Assembly (NCBI GenBank): GCA_007753675.1
Contig: CP036432.1
Location: 2,454,394-2,518,393 of the forward strand
DNA from: Stieleria magnilauensis
GTDB taxonomy: Bacteria > Planctomycetota > Planctomycetia > Pirellulales > Pirellulaceae
Direction: 5' to 3'
DNA: 64,000 nt
Shown here one piece after another: positions 1 to 9,004 of the stretch. Made by a program: the position numbers and the translations under genes. Position 1 is the first letter of the stretch. Every line of letters begins with the position of its first letter. The notes below the pieces were generated by a model that worked only from the letters and a program-made list of their open reading frames with translations, searched no databases and had not been told where the DNA came from.

Positions 1-85
1 TCGCGCCCGCATCGAGAAAGTGATCCGCCAGCGCCCGCCCAATCCCCCGACTACACCCCGTCACCAAAACAATCCGATCAGACAT
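1..85 (-). CDS. Short-chain dehydrogenase/reductase, N-terminal fragment
   Basis: The reverse strand reads from an ATG at 83-85 into the window edge and gives 28 residues starting MSDRIVLVTGCSRGIGRALA. This is the first beta strand and the glycine-rich TGxxxGIG cofactor loop of the SDR Rossmann fold, so the protein probably binds NAD(P)H. The rest of the gene lies outside the window, so the substrate is unknown. It lies downstream of the acyl carrier protein gene on the same strand, separated from it by an insertion sequence. A 3-ketoacyl reductase (FabG-like) role is possible but only inferred from that neighbour. Confidence 0.8.
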   Translation of the reverse strand, partial: MSDRIVLVTGCSRGIGRALADHFLDAGA

Positions 86-356
86 AGAGTGAAGTGGCTA
101 GTTGCTAGTGGGCAGGACGGATAAACCACGAAATGTGCAAAGAACATGAACGAAGCATGGAAAATCAGTGGTCAGTCTGTCATGGCATCGATCAGCGGGA
201 GCGATGCGGTCAGGAAGCCAACCGGGATTCCCGATCCCGTCCAACCCTTCGTGTCTTTCGTATCTTTCGTGATGAACCTTCAGCCAAGCCCACGAATCCA
301 TCAGCCATCCCACCGGTAACCAGCTATCCCGCCCCCCATCGCGCCACTAGCCACTA
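86..356. repeat. Intergenic spacer with CACGAAAG-type and CTAGTGGC repeats
   Basis: This spacer between the SDR start and the IS630 element has no convincing gene. It carries a CCACGAAAT run near 124-132 and an oppositely oriented CTTCGTG/CTTTCGTA/CTTTCGTG series near 248-271, a kind of short repeat I recall from other planctomycete spacers. It also holds copies of a CTAGTGGC-type heptamer near 94-110 and 343-356. The heptamer array continues on the other side of the insertion element (1581-1600), so the element landed inside it. Confidence 0.5.
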
Positions 357-364
357 GTGGTGCG

Positions 365-1060
365 TCAAAGTCTAATTTTAGGGTAGACGGATTTGAGTTT
401 AACCCGGGCGTCGTCAATTTTCATCTGCCAGTCAACGCCTCGTTGTCTTGCATTGATGTCCGATGACCATGCTGCAATCTCTCTGGCCAACTCCTCAATA
501 CTTCCAATGCGTCGCCCGCCAACACATTGACGGGTGATGCTGCTTAACTCGTTCTCTGCGATATTGAGCCAGCTACCGTGCTTGGGCGTATAGCACCAGT
601 TGATTCGCTTCACCAACGCCCGTGCTCGAGACGGCTCAAACACTTCGTAGAAAGCCCCGCGAGTGTGCGTGTTGAGATTGTCGCAAACCAACGTCACCGT
701 CTCGCAATCGGCGTAACGTCCCTCAAGCAGCTCAGCCATTAGCAAGGCCCAGTCCGCTTTGGTCTTGGTCTCTCTGGCGTAGGCTTCTCGCCATCCTGCC
801 AGCGGCTCGGTGTACATGAAAATGTTCGCTACTCCGGCACGTTCGTATTCATAGTCCACCCGGCGGGGATGTTCGGTGGTCGCTTCGATCGGAACGTTGA
901 CGTCCTTGATCAGTTGGACCGGTTGTTCATCCATGCAGATCACCGGATGACTCGAATCGTACGGTTTTTCGTAAGTTTCTAGCACATCTTCCATGCTCGC
1001 GGCGAACTCCGCATCGCACTGTGGCGGGATCACCCAGTACTCGATGTTGCGATTATTCAT
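365..1060 (-). CDS. IS630-family transposase, catalytic DDE frame (orfB)
   Basis: 231 residues with the DDE catalytic triad visible: Asp in VICMDEQ, Asp in LVCDNLNTH, and Glu in GSWLNIAENELS. The spacing and the YTPKHGSWLN motif are typical of IS630-family transposases. It lacks a DNA-binding domain of its own and so needs the upstream frame, either by -1 frameshift on the A8 run or by coupling through the ATGA overlap. The frame is intact to its TGA at 365-367, eight bases inside the left terminal repeat. The element may therefore still be active. Confidence 0.88.
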   Translation of the reverse strand: MNNRNIEYWVIPPQCDAEFAASMEDVLETYEKPYDSSHPVICMDEQPVQLIKDVNVPIEATTEHPRRVDYEYERAGVANIFMYTEPLAGWREAYARETKTKADWALLMAELLEGRYADCETVTLVCDNLNTHTRGAFYEVFEPSRARALVKRINWCYTPKHGSWLNIAENELSSITRQCVGGRRIGSIEELAREIAAWSSDINARQRGVDWQMKIDDARVKLKSVYPKIRL

Positions 1061-1500
1061 GCGATTTTTTTTAGCGTCTGGCGAACGGTTTCATGCGAGA
1101 CCGAATCGCAGATCCCCAGTTCGACGACTTTCTCGGCGAGCAATCTCAGCGACCAGTTGGCATAGCCTGCTGGCGGTTTGCCTAGACGAGTGGCGATGAT
1201 TTTCGCCTCTTCTTGACCGCTGAGGCATTTAGGTCTGGCAGGCTCCGCACGTTTCTTTCCCTGCAGTGTTTGCTCAAAGCCAAACTCGACAAACCGCTGT
1301 CGTATATTTTCGACCGTCTTGGTGCGGCAACGATAAGCTTCAGCAATCGCCGCATCGGTCCATGCCAAATCGTCTGCATCCGCAGCAAGCAAGATTTGGG
1401 CACGACGCACCTTCTGGCTAGAACCGCTAAACTTCTTGACGATTGCATCGAGCGTCCGACGCTCCTGATCGTTCAACCGAACGATGTACTTTTTCTGCAT
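1057..1500 (-). CDS. IS630-family transposase, N-terminal frame (orfA)
   Basis: A protein of about 147 residues from ATG 1500, with helix-turn-helix DNA-binding character (residues about 15-80, VRRAQILLAAD, TDAAIAEAYRC) and a second winged-helix segment ending VSHETVRQTLKK. It stops at 1057-1059 in TGA that overlaps the ATG of the next frame as ATGA. A run of eight A residues on the sense strand (1072-1065) lies just before the stop. A -1 slip on AAAAAAA would continue as TLKK-NRMNNR and join the catalytic frame, matching the usual TLKKN junction of one-frame relatives. It should act as the DNA-binding part of the transposase. Confidence 0.85.
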   Translation of the reverse strand: MQKKYIVRLNDQERRTLDAIVKKFSGSSQKVRRAQILLAADADDLAWTDAAIAEAYRCRTKTVENIRQRFVEFGFEQTLQGKKRAEPARPKCLSGQEEAKIIATRLGKPPAGYANWSLRLLAEKVVELGICDSVSHETVRQTLKKIA

Positions 1501-1579
1501 TGGAAAACCCTCCGTGTTCCCCAAAGCATGAAGCTTTTACGCGATTAGACCAACCCTAATTCTTGAAGCTGACGCACCA

Positions 1580-1885
1580 CTAGCCACTAGCCACTAACTT
1601 CTCCTCAATAAACGCCACCAGCGTGGGAACATCGCGATACGGGCTGCGTCGCTGTGACATAGCTTGGGCGTCGCTGAGGCTGATTTCGGCCCCCCGTTCC
1701 GCCAAAAGGTCTTCGATGTCCATCATTAAGGTCACCAGTCCGAGCGAATCGAGTGGACTATCGCCTCCGAAGATCTGAGCGTCGGGCGCGACCGCCAGTT
1801 GGTCGTTCGATTGCCGCAGTTGATTCAACCGCCTGATGCAATCCAAAATGGATTGTTCGATCTCAGCCCGAGATAACAGTGACAT
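1580..1885 (-). CDS. Acyl carrier protein-like
   Basis: 101 residues from ATG 1885 (a TTG one codon upstream is less likely). It has the four-helix acyl carrier layout with the phosphopantetheine attachment motif DSLGLV around Ser47, followed by an acidic helix (MMDIEDLLAE). It would carry an acyl chain as a thioester. Exosortase-associated loci in other bacteria commonly contain a dedicated acyl carrier protein beside an AsnB-type amidotransferase, and here such a gene lies just upstream. The last codons are encoded by the CTAGTGGC heptamer array. The IS630 element starts at the stop codon but keeps it TAG, so the product is unchanged. Confidence 0.82.
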   Translation of the reverse strand: MSLLSRAEIEQSILDCIRRLNQLRQSNDQLAVAPDAQIFGGDSPLDSLGLVTLMMDIEDLLAERGAEISLSDAQAMSQRRSPYRDVPTLVAFIEEKLVASG

Positions 1886-2245
1886 CAAACTTCCCGCCTT
1901 CGATCTCGGCTTTTAAAGGTTGATCCAGCCCAACGAATTGTCCTGTCAACGCACGAGGGGTCGATGAAGGACAATGTACATCACCCAAGCCATAAAACTT
2001 TGCCACAAGCCTCGACTTTACTGCCCCTGTCGATCCAGAGCGGCTGACCTGCCTCCCCCCAATCTAACACTTGAGTAACTCCCCAGCTACCGTTGTCCGT
2101 TGATCAGCGGAATAAAATCGTTGGCACCCTAGGAGCACGCGACTAACTTGGAATGCCTGTTCTATACACTCCCTCAGCGATTGCCCCGGTTCGAAATAAC
2201 CTTATGAAGCACGACTCCCGCCCGTCGGCTTCCAACGGCAAGATA
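1886..2245. other. Intergenic, no gene seen
   Basis: About 360 bases between the amidotransferase stop and the acyl carrier protein start. No ORF with a recognisable product and no strong repeat is visible. The length suggests that the acyl carrier gene has its own promoter rather than being tightly coupled to the gene before it. Confidence 0.5.
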
Positions 2246-4180
2246 TCAGCCACTGAAGCAGGGCGATCGGCTGCCCACCTCGCTGCCTTGCTGTTGTTGA
2301 CGCCCCCAGGACTCAAGAAACAAGAGGCTCCAAATTCGGTCGCCGTGCTGCGCATGACCGCGTGCGTGTTGATCAAGTAGGGAGTCAATTGCGGACGGTT
2401 GGAAGTAGCGGTGGCAGAACGCATCATGCGATAGCAACGTATCGTAAGCGTAAGATTGCAAGTCACCTGAGAACCAACGATCAAGTGGAACACGAAATCC
2501 CATCTTCGGACGATCGCGAATCTCGCGTGGAATCATTGATTGAAATGTATTAGCCAAAACAGGCTTGACCGAATTTCGCCGAGACAGATCTTTGAAACGA
2601 AATTGTCCAGCACATTCGACGACGTGGTGGTCCAGGAAGGGACTTCGACACTCAATACCGTTGGCCATGCTCGTAATGTCCACCTTTGCAAGCAGATCGC
2701 AAGGAAGATAAGAGTGCAGATCCGTCCTCATGGCTCGTACTCCATGCGCCAGTCCTTCGGTGGAATCTAAGATGCACTCAATGAAATCCAACGTATCGAA
2801 CTGATCGACACTTTCCCTCATTTCTTTGTGATACAATGCATCGCGATGAACACCATGAAAACCGCTCACCCAACTTGCATACCGTTGCCGAAGCGGTTGC
2901 CGAAGGACTTCCAGCCGATGTCGCAACCGGTGCCTGAGCGAAGCTTCAGGGCCATCGGGAAGCATATGCTTCAGCGGTCCAGTCATCATTCGGCGAACTG
3001 CGCAAGGCAAGCGATCGAACATACTGAGCCGATCGACGGTTTGATAGCGATCGTAACCGGCAAAAAGCTCATCGCCGCCATCTCCCGTGAGCGCTACTTT
3101 GACATGCTGTCGCGTTAGTTGAGCAACATAGTAGGTTGGTATTGCACTACTATCCGCAAATGGCTCATCAAACAACCACGCGAGCTTGTCGAGTAGGCTG
3201 ACAGAATCGGTTTCCACCTCCATTAAGTGGTGATTGGTTTTTAAGTGACCTGCGGCAGTCTGGGCAAAACCTGACTCATCAAAACTATCAACTGGAAAAC
3301 CTATCGTAAAGGTGTTCGTCGGCGTGACCGCTAAACTCTGCATCACACCCGTGATGACAGTGGAGTCGATCCCCCCGGAAAGAAATGCACCAAGGGGAAC
3401 ATCGCTTCGCATCCTTAGCTTAACGGACTCTGTGACGACGTCGCGAAGCTGATCTTGCAAGTCGGATAAGCTCGCACTTTCATTCGGCAGCAACGCCGGA
3501 TTCCAATAGCAGTGCAGACTCAATTGCCCCCTCTCAAAAACCGCCATGTGGGCAGGAGGCAACTTATGGATCTTATGGTAAATTGTCCGCGGATGCGGAA
3601 TGTAACCGTACGTCAAATATTCATCGATCCCCTGTTCGCGAATTTCCCGCGGCACGTTTTCAATGGCAAGCAGTGCTTTAATTTCACTTGCAAACAAGAG
3701 TCGATTTGCGTCACAGTGGTACACCAGCGGCTTTTGCCCGAGTCGGTCTCTTACCAAGATCAATCGCCTCAAGCGTTCATCCCAGATGGCGATTGCAAAC
3801 ATACCTCTCAGTTTACGTACAAACTCGAGGCCGTATTGCTCGTAGAGATGGACAATAGTTTCTGTATCAGAACTTGTTCGAAATTGATGCCCTTGACTTT
3901 GCAATGCAGGCCGCAGTTCTTGATAGTTATAAATCTCACCGTTGAACGACACCCAGACAGATTCGTCCTCGTTACACATCGGCTGTTTACCGCCGACGAG
4001 ATCAATGATGGACAACCTTCGATGGCCGAGGGCAGCACCAGATCCATCCGCATACTGCTTGAAGAAGGTTCCCCGCCCGTCCGGCCCCCGGTGTGCAAGA
4101 GCATCCGTCATTCGATCGAATGCCTCCTCACCGATTGACTCTCCGAGAGCACTCCAAATCACTCCTGCGATTCCACACAT
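2246..4180 (-). CDS. asnB: AsnB-type glutamine amidotransferase, exosortase-system type
   Basis: 644 residues starting MCGIAGV, so Cys2 becomes the N-terminal nucleophile of a class II glutamine amidotransferase (residues 1-210, with RGPDG and SFNGEIYNY glutamine-site motifs). A synthetase domain follows with the pyrophosphate loop SGGIDS at 268-273. It would hydrolyse glutamine and transfer ammonia to an adenylated carboxylate. Its length and layout match the amidotransferases found in exosortase-linked polysaccharide loci, which probably amidate a sugar acid or lipid precursor rather than making asparagine. It lies at the promoter-distal end of the minus-strand glycan cluster, 148 bases after the acyltransferase gene. 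The family is clear; the substrate is inferred. Confidence 0.9.
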   Translation of the reverse strand: MCGIAGVIWSALGESIGEEAFDRMTDALAHRGPDGRGTFFKQYADGSGAALGHRRLSIIDLVGGKQPMCNEDESVWVSFNGEIYNYQELRPALQSQGHQFRTSSDTETIVHLYEQYGLEFVRKLRGMFAIAIWDERLRRLILVRDRLGQKPLVYHCDANRLLFASEIKALLAIENVPREIREQGIDEYLTYGYIPHPRTIYHKIHKLPPAHMAVFERGQLSLHCYWNPALLPNESASLSDLQDQLRDVVTESVKLRMRSDVPLGAFLSGGIDSTVITGVMQSLAVTPTNTFTIGFPVDSFDESGFAQTAAGHLKTNHHLMEVETDSVSLLDKLAWLFDEPFADSSAIPTYYVAQLTRQHVKVALTGDGGDELFAGYDRYQTVDRLSMFDRLPCAVRRMMTGPLKHMLPDGPEASLRHRLRHRLEVLRQPLRQRYASWVSGFHGVHRDALYHKEMRESVDQFDTLDFIECILDSTEGLAHGVRAMRTDLHSYLPCDLLAKVDITSMANGIECRSPFLDHHVVECAGQFRFKDLSRRNSVKPVLANTFQSMIPREIRDRPKMGFRVPLDRWFSGDLQSYAYDTLLSHDAFCHRYFQPSAIDSLLDQHARGHAQHGDRIWSLLFLESWGRQQQQGSEVGSRSPCFSG

Positions 4181-4328
4181 GTTTAGTCAGATCGGGTAAA
4201 AGCGTTGTAATAAAACTGCATAGCAATACACCTGCTGTTTCTGGATAGGCCGCATTGGGATTCTCTCACAATGCCATAAAACTATTCTTCGCGTCCGGCC
4301 CGACCGAAACGTTGACTGATGATTCGAG

Positions 4329-4895
4329 TCAACTTGTTGAGTCAATCTGCTTAACGACGTAAGCCGGGACCCCGACCGCGATCACTCTGTCCGGAACGGC
4401 TTTAGTGACCACCGCACCCGCGCCAACGATGGAAAATTCGCCCACGTCCGCCATGACAATCGCGCCAGCACCGATCCAAGCACCTTTACCGATCGACACT
4501 CGGTGGAAAGTCTGCCCTTGTTCGTGGGGTGATGCAACTGGGTTTTCTCGATCATGTTCGCGACCTCCGCTCAACACCTGAACGCCGTCGGCGAGCATAG
4601 CCTCATCACCAATCGCAGCAAATCCAATACTGCAAAATCGTCCCAAGTAGGCGCGTCGTCCTACGGATGCTTCTGCCATTGAAAACACTGTGTTCCAGCC
4701 GATGTAAGCGTCCGCATCACAGTGCTGTAGAACAAAACGGTAGAACGCTTGACGCATGTAGACCCCCCGCAACCCCGGAAGCCTCGCGATTGACTCGGCT
4801 GACGCAGACAGGGCCTGAGGCCCACGAATGAGCTTTGCAAATGCGTACGCGACCAATCTAGGTGCCACAAGAGTGAGAAACACACATTGGAGCAT
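4329..4895 (-). CDS. Left-handed beta-helix (hexapeptide) acyltransferase
   Basis: About 188 residues from ATG 4895. The frame stays open for another 74 codons upstream, but that part overlaps the preceding gene and has no family features. The C-terminal two thirds carries hexapeptide repeats of a left-handed beta helix (AYLGRFCSIG, GAWIGAGAIVMADV, IVGAGAVVTKAVPDRVIAVGVPAYVV), typical of CysE/WbbJ/CapG-type O-acetyltransferases. The N-terminus is a hydrophobic helical segment. It would acetylate a sugar hydroxyl or amine from acetyl-CoA. It follows a GT4 gene on the same strand. A GTG start a little upstream cannot be excluded. Confidence 0.82.
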   Translation of the reverse strand: MLQCVFLTLVAPRLVAYAFAKLIRGPQALSASAESIARLPGLRGVYMRQAFYRFVLQHCDADAYIGWNTVFSMAEASVGRRAYLGRFCSIGFAAIGDEAMLADGVQVLSGGREHDRENPVASPHEQGQTFHRVSIGKGAWIGAGAIVMADVGEFSIVGAGAVVTKAVPDRVIAVGVPAYVVKQIDSTS

Positions 4896-5016
4896 CCGCT
4901 TTGGCAAACGCGGCGCATCACTACAGGGGGGCCTTCGAACAACACCTCGCACGCTACTTGCACGCGAACCGCGGGAGTCCGGCAGCCCGTACCCAGATGG
5001 GTCGCTCGGAGGAAGA

Positions 5017-6180
5017 TCAGTGACCAACGACTGCCACCTCCGCGGTCCGCGGATACGATGTCCGACACATCTCGCGGTAGAGACTCCGATAGGAGGCGTG
5101 CATTGCCTGATCTCCAAAATGCAGATTGGCCCTTACCAGCCCACTGGCACCGAATTGACGCCGAAGCTCTGAATCATTCGCCAAACGCCGAATCGCGTGT
5201 GCGATGCCGCTTGCGTTACCAGCCTCGACAAGCGTTCCCGTTTCGCCGTCGACTACGACCTCCGGGACTCCACCGACGCGGGTCGCGACACAGGCAATCG
5301 AAGTCGCCATTGCCTCAATGAGAGTGAGAGGTATCCCTTCTGAAATGCTTGTAAGCAGGAACAAGTCGGCCGCGTTAAGTAGACCGCCCACGTCGGTTCG
5401 TTCACCCAAAAACGTTACACGACGATTGAGCTTGAACTTATCAACAATCGATTCGAGTTGGGGCCTCTGATCACCATCACCGACAATAAACAACCGGATT
5501 TGTGGGTCGCTATCGAGAAGAGTAAACGCCCGCAATGCCGTCGCGTGGTCCTTCAGAGGGTGGAGCCGCGCCACCTGAACAACCGCGATTTCGAAATCGC
5601 GGAGCCGCAATTCGTCTCGAAATTGCTTGCGAAGCAAGGCGCTTGGCGTAAAGGCCTCAAGATCAATGCCGTTGTAAATCACGTCGATCCGATCAGCTGG
5701 AAGACCTTCGTTTCGAATTAAGGCAGATTTAACCTGCTCCCCGACTGCAATGCATCGATCGCTTTGGCCGATCAAAATTCGATTAGCGACCACATGCTTG
5801 ATCCGACGTCTATCAGGGAAATGACGTCCATGTTCGGTTAGCAGTATTGGGGGATACGAACGGGGAAATCGCCCCAGAGCCGAATAAAAAAACGGCGAAT
5901 ACTGCTGTGCGTGGATCATCGCCGCATCGTAGGCCCGGCAAAACGATATCAGCCGCTTTGCCATTGCAAAATCGAGACCAGGACGGCGTCCTAACAATTC
6001 AACCACGAATCCGTCAGCCCGGAGCTGTTCGCCGATGGGGCCTATTTCATCCAGCACGGCAAAAACCGTATTGAACTCTTCTCGAGCGCGAATTGCATAA
6101 TCTCGCGCCAATAACTCTGCTCCACCGATAACCAGTGAGTGAAGCACCTGACAGATCGTTGGACGTTGACGGAGGCTCAT
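5017..6180 (-). CDS. GT4 glycosyltransferase
   Basis: 387 residues from ATG 6180, which overlaps the stop of the preceding gene as ATGA; that junction decides the start over an earlier in-frame codon at 6243. The protein is a GT-B fold enzyme: N-terminal donor/acceptor domain with SLVIGGAELL, then the GT4 C-terminal domain with VARLHPLKDH, LFIVGDGDQRPQLE, VTFLGERTDV and the EGIPLTLIEAMA nucleotide-sugar motif. It should transfer a hexose from a nucleotide sugar to the growing repeat unit on the cytoplasmic face of the membrane. The coupling suggests co-translation with the PcRGLX-like gene. Confidence 0.9.
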   Translation of the reverse strand: MSLRQRPTICQVLHSLVIGGAELLARDYAIRAREEFNTVFAVLDEIGPIGEQLRADGFVVELLGRRPGLDFAMAKRLISFCRAYDAAMIHAQQYSPFFYSALGRFPRSYPPILLTEHGRHFPDRRRIKHVVANRILIGQSDRCIAVGEQVKSALIRNEGLPADRIDVIYNGIDLEAFTPSALLRKQFRDELRLRDFEIAVVQVARLHPLKDHATALRAFTLLDSDPQIRLFIVGDGDQRPQLESIVDKFKLNRRVTFLGERTDVGGLLNAADLFLLTSISEGIPLTLIEAMATSIACVATRVGGVPEVVVDGETGTLVEAGNASGIAHAIRRLANDSELRRQFGASGLVRANLHFGDQAMHASYRSLYREMCRTSYPRTAEVAVVGH

Positions 6181-8948
6181 CGCTTTGCAGACCATTTCCG
6201 GTAACGCCGGCCAAGCGATGTTTCGGGCAACGTGTGCCTCCATCGGTACGGAACGATTGCACGCATTCCTAAGCTGACAAGCCCTTTTGGTGACCGCAGT
6301 TTCGACCTTATGTCATCTTTCTGCGTCACGAACTGCTGCCGCGCAGGATAGTTTATATCCCTGTCCCTCCAACTGCTTTCGTGCTTAAAATTATTTTTGA
6401 ATCGCCATCTAGATTGCCATGCGATCGGGAGCTGCTGGAGAACAATTGCTGCGGGGCGTGTGAAATGCTTAGATTCGAATCCCATCAAATCTCGCCAAGC
6501 AGAATCAAAATGCCGTTCTCCAATTTTATATATTGTTTTTGATTCACTTGATTCTAAATGTGATGCAATGGCCATTAGCAGCGTTCCTTTCCTTAAGTCC
6601 TGTGCAACCCACGTTTCAGTCGGAAATTCGAGCTGATCTATATCGTCGAAAAAGAAACGTTCGTTGGAAGCCATCCAACGGGCATAGTGCATGACGCTTG
6701 AGATGGCATAAGAGGACGTTTTCGAATCGACATCTCCGACAATCTCCACGAAACGCAGTAACGCATGCAACGCGACAGGATACGACCACCGGAGTTCCGC
6801 ATTAAGCAATTGCAGTGATTCGATATCGTCATGAGGATGAATGCTACGAAAAATCAGTTCTCTACATTTCACAACATATCGTTCACTGCCGGTGAGTAGC
6901 CATGCATCGATCAATGCGTTAATTGAATTGCCGACGCCTCGCCCCAACCCATGATAACCTGCTTCCTTGGTAGCACTCGCCTTGCCAGTCGAAACACCAC
7001 TCAACGGTGCTAGCACACTACGTTCCCCGTCGTCCATGGCGAGGACCCAATCGGCGAGCATCAAGACAGCTTCTTTCGCTCTCCCAGAACCCGTGAGGTG
7101 GTAATAGAGTTGAAGGCCACTCGTGTAATTGTGCTCGTTCCCCGGCCCTCCGCCCTGAACTGCGTGCTTTTCCCCGACCATATTGCGAGAACAGGTCCGG
7201 TGCGTGCTGGTGGATGCGTCTCGATAGTGGGCCGTGTGCCAGAAAAACCCACCGTTGTAAACGGCCCTGTCATCGCGCGTGTGATAGAGATCAATATCGA
7301 TGATGTGCTCGGCAAGTGGACGTGCAAGTGACCACCATTTCAAATCAGAGGTAAGAAGGAATTGCTGAAGCATTCCATGCAGCAGATCGTATTGATTGTT
7401 GTAATGGGAAATTACCGGCGAGGTATCGTCTGAATACTTTTCCTCATGGTCTGCCCAGCAGTCTCCGAAGTTCCGCCACCCATACTCATCAACGGCTTCA
7501 CGTTTCCAAAAAAAGTTAAATTCACCCGAAAGCAATTCCTCGATGTAGTCGACTTCGGAGGTCCGGGCCACCTGGGAAACCAGGCCCCGCGTCATCCATT
7601 CGGGTTCATTGTGAATCGTTTGTAGCTCTGCTCGGTTGCCTGTCCGATGCCCATCTCTCGACTGCGGGCCGGGCGCTGGTCCATCAGGAACCGAAGAGCG
7701 AGGCCGATCGGTATTAATAGTGGGCAACGATTGATGACCGGACACGTCGGGCAGAGACAGTGGCCCTCCGGTCGGAACGATGACCAGTGGGCCATGAATT
7801 CGATCTAAACGATCCGGTGGACCGATGGCTTCTGCGCACTTCAGCCAGAATGTCTTGGAGACGCGTTCACCTCCCTGCAGTTCTTGCTTGCCATAGGGTG
7901 AGGACGGAAAAAAATGGATATCGACAGAGGATCCATTTGCTTCGATCCCACTCGGAAATTTTTCCCAAAAATCGGCAACCGTCGCCGTGACCGATCCGCC
8001 TGCTCCGCTCAACCGAACAACTGGACTTGCACGCATGCCCGTTGCTTGGTCCGCCCCTGCTTGTCGGTGGTATCCGTTCGGCCAGTTCGGGACGACGCCG
8101 TCAGAGTTTACATGAGTGCGTGAACGCCAATTCTTGCCACCACTAGCGAATTGCATCAAAGACAGCTGACCTTCGGATAGTGTATTCCATGCTCCGTCGA
8201 AATGATCTTTCCAGTCGATTCGCTGGTGAGCGCCGACGCCCGCTCGAATCGAGACCGTTACGGAGTCAAGCAACTCAGATTGAGGGTCACCAAGGTCCCA
8301 GAATCCGCCTGCGTGTTCCGCTCGGCGAGGATTGTGTAGTGTGAGCTCACACCTCAAAGTGCCCACTCCCCGAAATTCAGTCAACCGAAGAATGTACGCG
8401 AGCCTTCGCCTACCTCCGATCGTTCCCTCAAGCACCCATTGACGCATCCGCGAGCCGTGGAACACGGTTCGTAGCGACCGACAATCTGCCACCATTAGTT
8501 GGCCGCCGTCACAATGGACACATAAATCGGCCTGCAGGCCTGGGAGACCACATACCCCATCGCCTCGAATCTGAAATAGCTGGTTGGGTTTGGCCGCGAA
8601 ATTGATCGGAAGCGCCGCGGGCACAGCACTCGAAAGAGAATTCAAGCGAATTACTCGAAACCAACGAATTGCCCCCGCGGGAACGTCTGCCACCGCGGAG
8701 ATAAGTACCCAGCGAGGAGAACCAGATGGCCAGGTCGAGAGAACGTTAAGCTGGGCAGGAACAATCTCATCGAACTGATCGACCAACACGACCGAGCCAT
8801 CGACCGACGTGCCGTCAACAACAGGCAATCCGATTTGAAAGGGCTGTCCGCTTCGGTCAAGGCCATGTTGTTCCCGTACGCTGAAGTGCCAACATTGCTC
8901 CAGGTGTTGTTCTTGATACATCTCGGATTCTGTCAAGCTTGGATTCAC
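6177..8948 (-). CDS. PcRGLX/YetA-like protein, possible polysaccharide lyase
   Basis: 923 residues from GTG 8948 (an ATG nine codons later is an alternative). The N-terminal 100 residues resemble the RIFT-barrel domain of the PcRGLX/YetA group (DRSGQPFQIGLPVVDG, VPAQ, TWPSGSPRWVL). The centre (about 440-700) is helical and has the YGWRNFGDCWADHEE and GNEHNYTSGLQLYYHLTG motifs of the alpha/alpha-barrel domain, where catalysis occurs in rhamnogalacturonan exolyases. There is no obvious signal peptide, so the protein appears cytoplasmic, which is odd for a lyase. It overlaps the next gene by four bases and lies within a biosynthetic operon, so a trimming or quality-control role, or a non-lyase role, is possible. 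The family is recognised; the activity is inferred. Confidence 0.65.
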   Translation of the reverse strand: MNPSLTESEMYQEQHLEQCWHFSVREQHGLDRSGQPFQIGLPVVDGTSVDGSVVLVDQFDEIVPAQLNVLSTWPSGSPRWVLISAVADVPAGAIRWFRVIRLNSLSSAVPAALPINFAAKPNQLFQIRGDGVCGLPGLQADLCVHCDGGQLMVADCRSLRTVFHGSRMRQWVLEGTIGGRRRLAYILRLTEFRGVGTLRCELTLHNPRRAEHAGGFWDLGDPQSELLDSVTVSIRAGVGAHQRIDWKDHFDGAWNTLSEGQLSLMQFASGGKNWRSRTHVNSDGVVPNWPNGYHRQAGADQATGMRASPVVRLSGAGGSVTATVADFWEKFPSGIEANGSSVDIHFFPSSPYGKQELQGGERVSKTFWLKCAEAIGPPDRLDRIHGPLVIVPTGGPLSLPDVSGHQSLPTINTDRPRSSVPDGPAPGPQSRDGHRTGNRAELQTIHNEPEWMTRGLVSQVARTSEVDYIEELLSGEFNFFWKREAVDEYGWRNFGDCWADHEEKYSDDTSPVISHYNNQYDLLHGMLQQFLLTSDLKWWSLARPLAEHIIDIDLYHTRDDRAVYNGGFFWHTAHYRDASTSTHRTCSRNMVGEKHAVQGGGPGNEHNYTSGLQLYYHLTGSGRAKEAVLMLADWVLAMDDGERSVLAPLSGVSTGKASATKEAGYHGLGRGVGNSINALIDAWLLTGSERYVVKCRELIFRSIHPHDDIESLQLLNAELRWSYPVALHALLRFVEIVGDVDSKTSSYAISSVMHYARWMASNERFFFDDIDQLEFPTETWVAQDLRKGTLLMAIASHLESSESKTIYKIGERHFDSAWRDLMGFESKHFTRPAAIVLQQLPIAWQSRWRFKNNFKHESSWRDRDINYPARQQFVTQKDDIRSKLRSPKGLVSLGMRAIVPYRWRHTLPETSLGRRYRKWSAKR

Positions 8949-9004
8949 GCGGAGAGTCGTTCAGCATCTCGTGGCAAGAAAATATAAATGTCACACCCCT
9001 TCGA

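Larger units (their letters stand above)
357..1580 (-). mobile_element. IS630-family insertion sequence, complete, 1224 bp
   Basis: The ends are imperfect inverted repeats: both start GTGGTGCGTCA and share a TAGGGT block about 24 bases in. Each end abuts TA (355-356 and 1581-1582), which fits the IS630/Tc1-mariner habit of inserting at TA and duplicating it. Inside are two overlapping minus-strand transposase frames. The element sits in a CTAGTGGC heptamer array at the 3' end of the acyl carrier protein gene. Because its terminal base is G, the stop codon TAG of that gene is regenerated across the junction. Boundaries are read from the sequence; the family comes from the protein. Confidence 0.85.

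Noticed and set aside
4896..5117. N-terminal extension of the hexapeptide acyltransferase
   Set aside because: These 74 codons overlap the end of the GT4 gene in another frame and give a basic, cysteine-rich stretch unlike the family.
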